This document shows positions 1-5,070 of a stretch of 7,432 bases of DNA, piece by piece. The stretch's first letter is position 1. Every line of letters begins with the position of its first letter. Made by a program: the position numbers and the translations under genes. The stretch is from NCBI GenBank assembly GCA_041600915.1, contig JBFIJC010000188.1:1-7432 (forward strand). Reading direction: 5' to 3'. The notes beneath the pieces are model-generated. The model searched no databases. It was not told where the DNA came from and saw only the letters and a list, made by a program, of their open reading frames with translations. The DNA is from Nitrogeniibacter sp041600915. GTDB lineage: Bacteria; Pseudomonadota; Gammaproteobacteria; Burkholderiales; Rhodocyclaceae.

Positions 1-240
1 GTCGAAATGGCCAAACGTGCGGGCTACACCTCGGTGATTTCGCATCGCTCGGGTGAAACCGAAGACAGCACCATTGCCGATATCGCCGTGGGTCTGAACG
101 CCATGCAGATCAAGACCGGTTCGCTGTCGCGTTCCGATCGCATCTCCAAGTACAACCAGTTGCTGCGGATCGAAGAAGATCTGGGCGATACCGCGACCTA
201 TCCGGGGCTTGGCGCGTTTTACAACCTGCGCCGTCGCTGA
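1..240 (+). CDS. eno: Enolase, C-terminal 79 residues (5' end outside window)
   Basis: Enolase converts 2-phosphoglycerate to phosphoenolpyruvate in glycolysis, in the cytoplasm, and in many bacteria also belongs to the RNA degradosome. Reading from base 1 in frame gives the last 79 residues, ending in a TGA stop. Seen directly: the active-site segment SHRSGETED (window residues 14-22), holding the conserved His-Arg-Ser substrate loop, and QIKTGSLSRSDR (36-47), holding the catalytic-base Lys. The tail YNQLLRIEEDLG is also typical of the family. The N-terminal domain and the Mg ligands lie upstream of the window. The gene is followed on the same strand by ftsB, an arrangement common in beta- and gammaproteobacteria. 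Nothing looks broken. Confidence 0.98.
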   Translation, partial: VEMAKRAGYTSVISHRSGETEDSTIADIAVGLNAMQIKTGSLSRSDRISKYNQLLRIEEDLGDTATYPGLGAFYNLRRR

Positions 241-291
241 TTTGCTGATGCGCTCCTGCCTTCGGCCGCGTGAGCGGTAATACAGGAAAAG

Positions 292-317
292 TCGAGCCGG
301 TTTCGCGACCGGCTCGA
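292..317 (+). other. Strong hairpin between eno and ftsB
   Basis: TCGAGCCGGT (292-301) and ACCGGCTCGA (308-317) form a perfect 10-bp stem closing a six-base loop TTCGCG. A G-T pair can add one more step at 291/318. No T-run follows on either strand, so it is not a classical intrinsic terminator. It may protect the eno mRNA 3' end or attenuate transcription. It lies only 10 bases before the ftsB ATG, between that codon and the only Shine-Dalgarno-like AGGA (284-287). The pairing is seen directly; any function is inferred. Confidence 0.7.
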
Positions 318-327
318 TACACACGCC

Positions 328-603
328 ATGCGCTGGCCCGTCCTGCTCTTGCTACTGCTGATGTTGGCTCTGCAGTACCCCCTATGGTTTGGCAAAGGGG
401 GGTGGTTTCGTGTTTGGGAGGCGGAGCGGCAGCTGACCGAGCAGCAGGCACTCAATCACAAGCTCGAACAACGCAATGCCGGTCTGGATGCGGAAATCCG
501 TGACCTGAAGACCGGCACTGAAGCGATTGAAGAGCGCGCCCGTTTCGAACTCGGGCTGACCAAGCCCGACGAGATTTTTGTTCAGGTGCCGCAAAAGCGC
601 TGA
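328..603 (+). CDS. ftsB: Cell division protein FtsB (septum-formation initiator family)
   Basis: FtsB is a small bitopic inner-membrane protein. It forms a complex with FtsL and FtsQ in the divisome and helps activate septal peptidoglycan synthesis. The 91-residue product has a short cytoplasmic start (MRW), one membrane segment at about residues 4-21, a periplasmic coiled coil rich in Glu, Gln and Leu at about 30-65, and the family C-terminal signature EERARFELGLTKPDEIF (about 68-84). It is slightly shorter than the roughly 103 residues of E. coli FtsB. ATG 328 is the only usable start: the frame is closed upstream by TGA at 271 with no ATG, GTG or TTG in between. No Shine-Dalgarno lies directly before it; a possible one sits on the far side of the 292-317 hairpin. 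Its position behind eno supports the call. Confidence 0.94.
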   Translation: MRWPVLLLLLLMLALQYPLWFGKGGWFRVWEAERQLTEQQALNHKLEQRNAGLDAEIRDLKTGTEAIEERARFELGLTKPDEIFVQVPQKR

Positions 604-636
604 ATGACGCTTTGCGCCGCGCCACCCAAAGCCGGC

Positions 637-1068
637 TCAGAGAATCTCGTTGATGTCTTCGCGCTGAAGCAATTCGCGCTCGAAATTGCATTGTTCATCA
701 CCCAAGGCATCTCGCGCGGACACTACGCCGATCGGCCGCCCCTTGTCGACAACCGGCACATGCCGGAAACCCCCGTCGTACATCATGTGCAAGGCATGTC
801 CCAGCGGCAGTGCCGGGCTGACGGTCATGGGTTTGGCCGTCATGACTTGCGCCAGGGAGGTCACTGTGGGATCCAGCCCTTTGGCAAGCACACGGGTTAA
901 CGCGTCGCGTTCGGTAAAGATGCCAACCAGCGCAGCTTTCTCAACGACCAGAATAGCGCCGATCTTTGCTTTGGACATGACCTTAGCGGCTTCAGTCACC
1001 GTCATCTCTTGGGATGCGGTTACGACTTGCCGTCCAGCGATGACCTTCTGAATGCTGCGTTGTGGCAT
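637..1068 (-). CDS. Tandem CBS-domain protein
   Basis: The 143-residue cytoplasmic protein consists almost entirely of two CBS domains, at roughly residues 8-65 and 75-128. Each ends in the usual motif: GIFTERD at 49-55 and GVVSARD at 114-120. Paired CBS domains bind adenosyl nucleotides (AMP, ATP, SAM) and act as energy or metabolite sensors. Stand-alone proteins of this type are common in proteobacteria, and no particular partner can be read from this sequence. The start is supported by AGGAG six bases upstream of the ATG. It is the last gene of the minus-strand cluster, 21 bases after the NlpC/P60 gene, and converges on ftsB across 33 bases with no obvious terminator. Confidence 0.9.
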   Translation of the reverse strand: MPQRSIQKVIAGRQVVTASQEMTVTEAAKVMSKAKIGAILVVEKAALVGIFTERDALTRVLAKGLDPTVTSLAQVMTAKPMTVSPALPLGHALHMMYDGGFRHVPVVDKGRPIGVVSARDALGDEQCNFERELLQREDINEIL

Positions 1069-1089
1069 GGGATGCTCCTCTGTGTGGGG

Positions 1090-1617
1090 TTATCCGTCAG
1101 AAAACAAACTGCGGGCGCCATCGAAGCGCTTGGCAAAGTAGCGATTGTTCATACGCTCGACACGAACCTTGCCCTTGCTGCTGGGGGCGTGGATGAATTT
1201 TCCATCGCCCAGATAGATGCCCATGTGCGAGTAGGGGCGGTTCTGCGTGTTGAAAAAGACCAGATCGCCGGGTTGAAGCGTCTCTGCTGGAATGACGCGG
1301 GTTTGCGCAGCAATGCGTGCGGCATTGTGCGGCAAGCGTACGCCACTGACTTGTTCGACGACATAGGCGACCATGCCGCTGCAGTCGAGTCCCGCTTCGG
1401 GGTTGCGACCACCGAATCGATAGCCGGTCCCGAGCAATCCATAGGAAAACATGACGATTTGCTCGGCATCGCCGGGGTTGTTCAATTGAACGTGGCTGCC
1501 CGGCGTGCTGGCCTGACCCGGTACGGTATGGGCCGTGGGCGGCGTCGGCACGATGCTCGAGCAAGCGGACAGCACAATGGCAGTGGTCACTGCGGCAAAT
1601 AGCGCCGATGGATTCAC
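1090..1617 (-). CDS. NlpC/P60-family lipoprotein, putative peptidoglycan endopeptidase
   Basis: This is a predicted outer-membrane lipoprotein that cleaves peptide cross-links or stem peptides of peptidoglycan, in the manner of E. coli MepS (Spr). The 175-residue product starts with a lipoprotein signal: hydrophobic residues 5-16, then the lipobox LSAC with Cys19 as the lipidation site. Ser at +2 is compatible with export to the outer membrane. After a Pro/Thr-rich linker (about 20-50) comes an NlpC/P60 domain (about 53-165). Its catalytic Cys79 lies in GLDCSG, His131 in SHMGIYLGDG and a third polar residue, His143, in FIHAPS. The start is GTG, with GGAG five bases upstream; the nearby ATG at 1623 cannot be used because it reads ATG-CCG-TGA. 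It follows dtd after 45 bases without a T-tailed terminator, so cotranscription is likely. Confidence 0.93.
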   Translation of the reverse strand: MNPSALFAAVTTAIVLSACSSIVPTPPTAHTVPGQASTPGSHVQLNNPGDAEQIVMFSYGLLGTGYRFGGRNPEAGLDCSGMVAYVVEQVSGVRLPHNAARIAAQTRVIPAETLQPGDLVFFNTQNRPYSHMGIYLGDGKFIHAPSSKGKVRVERMNNRYFAKRFDGARSLFSDG

Positions 1618-1662
1618 GGCATCTCCAGACGACAGGGTGACACCAGCTTAGAGCAAGCCTGC

Positions 1663-2100
1663 TCAGGCGTCCAGACGGAAGGTGACGGGCCCGTGGTTGG
1701 TCATGCTGACATGCATTTCGGCGCCGAAGCGACCGGTTTCAACGGGTGAATACTGGCGCCGGGCCTCGGCGACGAGGGCATCGAACAGCCGCTCCGCCTG
1801 CTCGGGAGGCGCGGCAGTGCTGAAGCCCGGTCTCGTGCCCTTCCGGGTATCTGCGGCCAGTGTGAACTGCGGAACCAGAAGCAATCCACCGGCAACATCG
1901 CGAACGGACAGGTTCATACGATCGTCGGCATCCTGGAAGACGCGATAGCCGAGCAAGCGCTCCACCAGTCGCCTGACGTTCGTAAGTTCGTCTTTGGGTT
2001 CAACGCCGATCAAGGCCAGCAGGCCCGATTCGATACGGCCGATGCACTCGCCCGCGACAACCACCTCGGCATGCGTGACACGCTGTATCAGCGCGATCAC
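1663..2100 (-). CDS. dtd: D-aminoacyl-tRNA deacylase
   Basis: Dtd hydrolyses D-amino acids (and Gly mischarged on tRNA-Ala) from tRNAs in the cytoplasm, protecting translation from D-residues. The open frame extends much further upstream, but the family start is the GTG at 2100 (IALIQRVTHAEV follows). That gives 145 residues, the usual length. Seen: the MNL region (62-64), the QFTLAADT active-site strand (78-85), the TGRFGAEM segment (122-129) and the Gly-cisPro motif in NHGPVT (135-140). Position 77, normally Ser in the SQFTL motif of E. coli Dtd, is Pro here (codon CCG at 1870-1872). The GTG overlaps the stop of the upstream small gene as GTGA (2100-2097), so translation is probably coupled. 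Identification is firm; the effect of Pro77 is unknown. Confidence 0.95.
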   Translation of the reverse strand: MIALIQRVTHAEVVVAGECIGRIESGLLALIGVEPKDELTNVRRLVERLLGYRVFQDADDRMNLSVRDVAGGLLLVPQFTLAADTRKGTRPGFSTAAPPEQAERLFDALVAEARRQYSPVETGRFGAEMHVSMTNHGPVTFRLDA

Positions 2101-2414
2101 ACCGCATCCTGCGATTGCAGGCAGGTCTTGTCCGGCTCGCCGGTACGACTCAGCTCGCTTTGATTGCGCTGGATGTTCAGCGCGATGCCGGGGCTTTGAA
2201 ACTGCCCATCGCTCGTTTGCATCAAGGTGAAGATCCCGGTGCCCGAGCGGAAGCGGACATGGTCGCTGTGGATGGCAACGGAGAAGCGCTCGCCGTCGGC
2301 GCAAACAAAGCGCGCCTGAGCTTCGGCGTTGGCCAGATCGGCGTAACCGGCGATGCCGGCTGCGGTAGAGCCGAGGGTCAGTATTCCGACGAGAAGAAGT
2401 GCAATTCGTGGCAT
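2097..2414 (-). CDS. Small secreted protein, MliC-like (C-type lysozyme inhibitor fold?)
   Basis: This 105-residue protein has a clear export signal: Pro-Arg, then a hydrophobic run at about residues 4-22, with a possible cleavage site after AEAQA (34) or earlier. There is no lipobox Cys, so it should be a soluble periplasmic protein. The mature part begins FVCADGERFSV and ends with a second Cys at 98. A beta-rich core with Cys at both ends (38 and 98) and an initial FxCxDG pattern is how MliC/PliC lysozyme inhibitors look. However, the Ser and Lys of the characterised inhibitor loop are not convincingly present; the region reads SDGQFQSPGIALNIQRNQ. The family call is therefore tentative. The gene lies 19 bases after the SIMPL gene and overlaps the dtd start by 4 bases. 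No strong Shine-Dalgarno is visible. Confidence 0.6.
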   Translation of the reverse strand: MPRIALLLVGILTLGSTAAGIAGYADLANAEAQARFVCADGERFSVAIHSDHVRFRSGTGIFTLMQTSDGQFQSPGIALNIQRNQSELSRTGEPDKTCLQSQDAV

Positions 2415-2433
2415 GGTGAAGAGTGTGTGGCGT

Positions 2434-3141
2434 TTAGTCGATGAGTTCGATGGTGCCGTTGACTTGCACGGTGATCGTGCTGTCGCCGGCTTCGATGGGG
2501 GCGGGCGCTGCGGCCATTGAGGCCATCGCGCGCCCCCGGAACATGGGGGCCGGGCCGCCTTGTTCGTTGATATTCAGAGCCTTGAGCCGGTACTTTCGGC
2601 CCAGGGTGTCGGTGACCAGCTTTGCGCGCGCCTCGAAAGCCTTGAGTGCATCCCGGGTCGCCGCGTCGTTGGCGGCATCCAAGGTCGCCGGCGCCGGCAT
2701 CAACTGCAAATTGCCGATAGCCAGTGTGGTTTGCAACTCACCCATCAGGCGCGACAGTGCGGCGATGTCGGTGCTTTCGAGGTTCAGATTGCTGCGCATG
2801 CGCCAGCCAGAGATGGTCTGGTTGCCGTTGCCCGAGCTGCTGCTGATTTTGCTGTAGATCGGCCAGGTCGACATGCCCGATGTTTTAACGGAAACCGTGG
2901 TGAAGGGTTTTGCGATCTTCAATGCGGCCGCCATGACTTGATTCACCTTCTGCGCAACGGCTGCGGGGTCGTCGGCGCTGGCTTCAAAGTAAGCATCGGC
3001 ACGTCCAAGATCGTTGGCGGCGGTGGCAGTGCCCTGCGCGGACAGATCAACCGTCGGCAAACTATCGGCAGCCTGGGCGTTCAGACTGAAGATTGCGATC
3101 AGCGCAATGGCGGTGCGCACCCAGGCAGCAGGTCGTCTCAT
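2434..3141 (-). CDS. SIMPL (DUF541) domain periplasmic protein
   Basis: The 235-residue product has a signal peptide (hydrophobic residues about 9-20, probable cleavage after LNAQA, residue 24). A single SIMPL/DUF541 domain then runs nearly to the end: it opens DLSAQGTATA, includes the VSVKTSGMSTWPIY stretch, and closes with STITVQVNGTIELI. The size is close to E. coli YggE (about 246 residues), the best-known member, which is linked to stress tolerance. The biochemical role of the family is not settled. The ATG at 3141 is the first start that leaves an intact signal peptide; its ribosome-binding site is weak. It is the first gene of the five-gene minus-strand cluster, downstream of a possible TATAAG -10 box, and so probably provides the leader for the whole unit. 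Confidence 0.9.
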   Translation of the reverse strand: MRRPAAWVRTAIALIAIFSLNAQAADSLPTVDLSAQGTATAANDLGRADAYFEASADDPAAVAQKVNQVMAAALKIAKPFTTVSVKTSGMSTWPIYSKISSSSGNGNQTISGWRMRSNLNLESTDIAALSRLMGELQTTLAIGNLQLMPAPATLDAANDAATRDALKAFEARAKLVTDTLGRKYRLKALNINEQGGPAPMFRGRAMASMAAAPAPIEAGDSTITVQVNGTIELID

Positions 3142-3170
3142 GAAGCGTCTCGTCCGTAAGGGGTAGCCAC

Positions 3171-3176
3171 CTTATA
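3171..3176 (-). promoter_or_regulatory. Possible -10 box for the SIMPL-dtd-NlpC-CBS cluster
   Basis: TATAAG on the minus strand would place a transcript start near 3164, about 22 bases before the SIMPL ATG. The region 17 bases further upstream is GC-rich (TGCCCC) and does not resemble a -35 box, so an activator would probably be needed. Low confidence; no other candidate between 3142 and 3230 looks better. Confidence 0.28.
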
Positions 3177-3215
3177 CCGGAACCCGGCGGCGAGGGGCAG
3201 GGCGGGGGTGTAATC

Positions 3216-3230
3216 GATTGTGAATCAATC
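3216..3230. promoter_or_regulatory. Inverted repeat in divergent promoter region, possible operator
   Basis: GATTG (3216-3220) and CAATC (3226-3230) are inverted around TGAAT, and CGATTG (3215-3220) recurs directly at 3243-3248. The group lies between the divergent SIMPL and EamA genes, upstream of the proposed exporter promoter. It resembles neither a full FNR site nor a CRP site (the TGTGA and TCACG halves are 5 rather than 6 apart). A regulator site is possible but unproven. Confidence 0.3.
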
Positions 3231-3245
3231 ACGTGGATATGACGA

Positions 3246-3274
3246 TTGACGCCCGTCGGGCAGCGCGGGATCAT
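3246..3274 (+). promoter_or_regulatory. Possible sigma70 promoter of the EamA exporter
   Basis: TTGACG (3246-3251) and GATCAT (3269-3274) are separated by 17 bases. The -35 is good (5 of 6) and the -10 is mediocre (4 of 6). Transcription would start near 3281, giving a leader of about 23 bases to ATG 3304. That would rule out the TTG at 3283 as a useful start. Confidence 0.35.
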
Positions 3275-3303
3275 GCAGCGCCTTGCACACAATGGAAGAC
3301 AGC

Positions 3304-4185
3304 ATGTCGCCTCATCGTGCCGGCGCCCTGTACGTGGCCCTGTCGGCCACCTGCTTTGGCGCGATGGCCATTTTTGCCAAATACGCCTATCTGGATGGTG
3401 TGGACGTAGCAACCCTTTTGCTGCTGCGCTTTTCAATCGCCGCGCTCATCATGATCGCACTGGTTGTGGTCCAGCGTCGTGTATGGCCGCGAGGCCTCAA
3501 CCTGGGCTTGCTCGCGGCCATGGGCGGCATCGGCTATGTCGGGCAGTCTTTTTGCTTTTTCTCTGCGCTTGAGTTTGCGTCTGCCGCTTTGGTTGCACTG
3601 CTGCTCTACCTGCACCCCTTTATCGTGACGGTGCTGAGTGCGGCACTGTTTGGACAGGCGCTGACGCAGATTCGCGTGCTGGCCGTGCTCGCCGCACTGG
3701 TTGGAACCGGTCTGGTCATTGGTGCGGATGTCTCCGGGCAGCCCATGGGCATTGCGCTGGGTGTTGCCGCGGCATTGATCTATTCAGCCTATTTGCTGAC
3801 CGCCAATCGGGTCATGCGTCAGGAAGATCCGGTGGCGGCCAGCACGGTGGTCATGAGTTCGGCGGCTGTGGTGCTTGGTGCCATGGCGGCGTTCAATGGA
3901 CCACAATTGCCCCAGAGCGCGACCGGTTGGGCTGCGATTTTGGCCATCGCGTGTGTGTCGACCGTTGTCGCCATGGTTTGCTTGTTTATCGGGATTCAAC
4001 GACTGGGCGCGGCGGACACCGCAACGCTGTCAACGCTGGAGCCTGTGGTGACTACCTTGCTGGCGGCCGCCTTTCTCGACGAGCAGATCAGCAGCATCCA
4101 GATCCTTGGTGGGGTGGTGATTCTCGCCGCGGTCATCGTGCTGGCGCGGTATGGCCAGCCAGCGCCTCGGCCAAAGCCCCAATAA
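3304..4185 (+). CDS. EamA/DMT-superfamily inner-membrane transporter
   Basis: This is a predicted ten-helix inner-membrane permease of the drug/metabolite transporter superfamily (RhaT/YdcZ/RarD-like). Such proteins typically export metabolites or amino acids; the substrate cannot be read from the sequence. The 293 residues form two EamA repeats, at about 5-140 and 150-285. Each holds five hydrophobic segments and ends with a helix after the family's acidic/Pro-rich turn; LSTLEPVVTTLLAAAFLDE in the second repeat is diagnostic. The tail GQPAPRPKPQ is short and cytoplasmic. Longer starts exist (TTG 3283, ATG 3292). I chose ATG 3304 because GGAAG (3294-3298) lies five bases upstream and the first helix begins soon after it. 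The gene stands alone, divergent from SIMPL and convergent with the gamma-CA gene. Confidence 0.9.
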   Translation: MSPHRAGALYVALSATCFGAMAIFAKYAYLDGVDVATLLLLRFSIAALIMIALVVVQRRVWPRGLNLGLLAAMGGIGYVGQSFCFFSALEFASAALVALLLYLHPFIVTVLSAALFGQALTQIRVLAVLAALVGTGLVIGADVSGQPMGIALGVAAALIYSAYLLTANRVMRQEDPVAASTVVMSSAAVVLGAMAAFNGPQLPQSATGWAAILAIACVSTVVAMVCLFIGIQRLGAADTATLSTLEPVVTTLLAAAFLDEQISSIQILGGVVILAAVIVLARYGQPAPRPKPQ

Positions 4186-4212
4186 AAAAGCGCGCAGACT
4201 TCGCTGCGCGCT
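4184..4212 (-). terminator. Intrinsic terminator of the gamma-carbonic-anhydrase-like gene
   Basis: AGCGCGCAG (4189-4197) and CTGCGCGCT (4204-4212) form a perfect 9-bp GC-rich stem with a six-base loop. On the minus strand the stem is followed by five T (4188 to 4184), then ATT, which is a classical terminator. On the plus strand it is followed by AAAAATACC, so it should terminate the exporter poorly, although the hairpin could still stabilise that mRNA end. The T-run shares bases with the TAA stop of the exporter gene (4183-4185). Confidence 0.85.
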
Positions 4213-4221
4213 AAAAATACC

Positions 4222-4278
4222 TTGCCTGGAGGAGTGCGGACATCCCGGAGACATCCGACGCCTGCACTCTAAAGGCAA
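4222..4278. other. Nested inverted-repeat structure between convergent genes
   Basis: Three in-register helices can be drawn. The outer pairs TTGCCT (4222-4227) with AGGCAA (4273-4278). The middle pairs GGAGTGC (4231-4237) with GCACTCT (4264-4270), one pair being G-U. The inner is a tetraloop hairpin, CGGA (4246-4249) with TCCG (4254-4257). GACATCC also occurs twice inside (4239-4245 and 4250-4256). The G-U pair becomes C-A on the minus strand, slightly favouring a plus-strand RNA, yet the adjoining terminator reads on the minus strand. It could be a 3'-UTR element, a processed small RNA or a dispersed repeat. I recognise no Rfam-type family. Confidence 0.45.
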
Positions 4279-4318
4279 TCAAAATGTGATGGTTTGACCT
4301 GGATTAAACCGGGGTCAG

Positions 4319-4870
4319 TTAAGCAACGTGGCCGGCGTCCGAGGGCGTGTCGATGCGGCGCAGGCCTTCTGCATGCTCGGACAGGTGGCGTACATAGTTC
4401 TTGGCACTAGAGACCAGGCCGGCGACTTCTTCTTCGGTGAGGCTGCGAATGATGCGTCCCGGGGAGCCAACGACCAGCGAGTAGTCGGGAATTTCGCGTC
4501 CCTCGGGGATCAGCGCATTCGCGCCAATCAGGCAGCCACGGCCAATCTTTGCGCCATTGAGCACGATGGCGTTGATGCCGATCAGCGAGCCGTCGCCGAT
4601 CTCACAGCCGTGCAACATCGCCATGTGGCCGATGGTGACATTCGCGCCAAGGGTCAGGGGAACGCCATCGTCGGTGTGCAGGACTGAACCGTCCTGCACA
4701 TTCGAGTTGTCGCCAATGGTGATGGGGTCGTTGTCGCCGCGCAGCACCGAGTTGTACCAAATGCTTACGTTGCGCCCGAGCACGACGCGGCCAAGCACGG
4801 TGGCGTTATCGGCCACCCAGCTACCTGCGCCCAAAGTCGGGATTCGATCATCCAGCGCGTAAATCGCCAT
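4319..4870 (-). CDS. Gamma-carbonic-anhydrase family protein (YrdA/PaaY-like)
   Basis: This is a left-handed beta-helix protein of the gamma-class carbonic anhydrase family, acting as a cytoplasmic trimer with metal held between subunits. The 183 residues match the YrdA length (about 184). The hexapeptide repeats fill residues about 12-125, followed by a C-terminal helix (about 145-172). Metal ligands are visible as His65 (VLHTDDG), His82 and His87 (GHMAMLHGC). The active-site helpers Arg44 and Asp46 (LRGDN) and Gln59 (VQD) are also present. The acidic proton-shuttle loop of archaeal Cam is absent, as in other YrdA/PaaY proteins, so real carbonic anhydrase activity is uncertain; some relatives are thioesterases. 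The start is supported by AGAGAGGA seven bases or so upstream. The gene has its own promoter and terminator and looks monocistronic. Confidence 0.93.
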   Translation of the reverse strand: MAIYALDDRIPTLGAGSWVADNATVLGRVVLGRNVSIWYNSVLRGDNDPITIGDNSNVQDGSVLHTDDGVPLTLGANVTIGHMAMLHGCEIGDGSLIGINAIVLNGAKIGRGCLIGANALIPEGREIPDYSLVVGSPGRIIRSLTEEEVAGLVSSAKNYVRHLSEHAEGLRRIDTPSDAGHVA

Positions 4871-4936
4871 TTTTGTCCTCTCTGCTCGGGCGTCTGTGCG
4901 CCTGTTGACTGCCTTTCGGCCGTCGGAAAAACGGCA

Positions 4937-4965
4937 ATCATATCAAGCATATGCTGCACTGCAAA
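4937..4965 (-). promoter_or_regulatory. Probable sigma70 promoter of the gamma-CA gene
   Basis: On the minus strand, TTTGCA (4965-4960) and TATGAT (4942-4937) are separated by exactly 17 bases (4 of 6 and 5 of 6 matches to consensus). Transcription would start near 4930, giving a leader of about 60 bases. The spacer contains the perfect palindrome AGCATATGCT (4946-4955), which could bind a regulator. Confidence 0.5.
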
Positions 4966-4991
4966 CTGAAAAATCCGTTTGAAACGCGGCT

Positions 4992-5020
4992 TTGACGCGC
5001 GATTGAAGGGCGTCTACAGG
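4992..5020 (+). promoter_or_regulatory. Possible promoter of the rlmJ-MazG pair
   Basis: TTGACG (4992-4997) is followed after 17 bases by TACAGG (5015-5020). The -35 is good and the -10 poor (3 of 6). A transcript from here would begin near 5027, leaving about 44 bases before ATG 5071 and only about 8 before ATG 5035, which favours the downstream start if the promoter is right. Confidence 0.3.
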
Positions 5021-5070
5021 GCGGCGGTGATAGCATGCCGGCTCATCAGATTTTTGCGAATCGTGCGCCA

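Noticed and set aside
282..290. Possible CsrA-binding site (ACAGGA) in the ftsB leader
   Set aside because: It lacks the purine before GGA seen in the consensus, the GGA is not in a hairpin loop, and one site alone is weak evidence.
1009..1602. Long plus-strand open frame opposite the NlpC/P60 gene
   Set aside because: It is a shadow frame of high-GC coding DNA. The minus strand encodes a complete lipoprotein with all catalytic residues.
1651..1664. Terminator after dtd (GAGCA/TGCTC hairpin)
   Set aside because: Only 5 bp with no T-run on the minus strand. It is more likely that transcription continues into the NlpC/P60 gene.
2101..2304. N-terminal extension of Dtd (open frame up to 2304)
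   Set aside because: It is composed of Arg/Pro-rich out-of-frame translation of the MliC-like gene. The family start and length fit GTG 2100 exactly.
3218..3234. CRP or FNR site in the SIMPL/EamA gap
   Set aside because: TGTGA and TCACG halves are 5 bases apart instead of 6, and the FNR halves (TTGAT/ATCAA) do not both match.
4228..4250. GGA-rich stretch as a CsrA-sponge RNA (RsmY/CsrB-like)
   Set aside because: Four GGA occur on the plus strand, but most lie in paired arms rather than loops, and no plus-strand terminator follows.
4231..4278. SAH- or SAM-type riboswitch
   Set aside because: GGAGGAG resembles the start of the SAH core, but the remaining conserved core is absent and the element lies downstream of a gene, between convergent genes, not ahead of one.
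4291..4317. Pseudoknot from GGTTT/AAACC and TGACC/GGTCA
   Set aside because: The two short pairings cross, but the first loop would have no bases. They are probably chance or mutually exclusive 4-5 bp stems.
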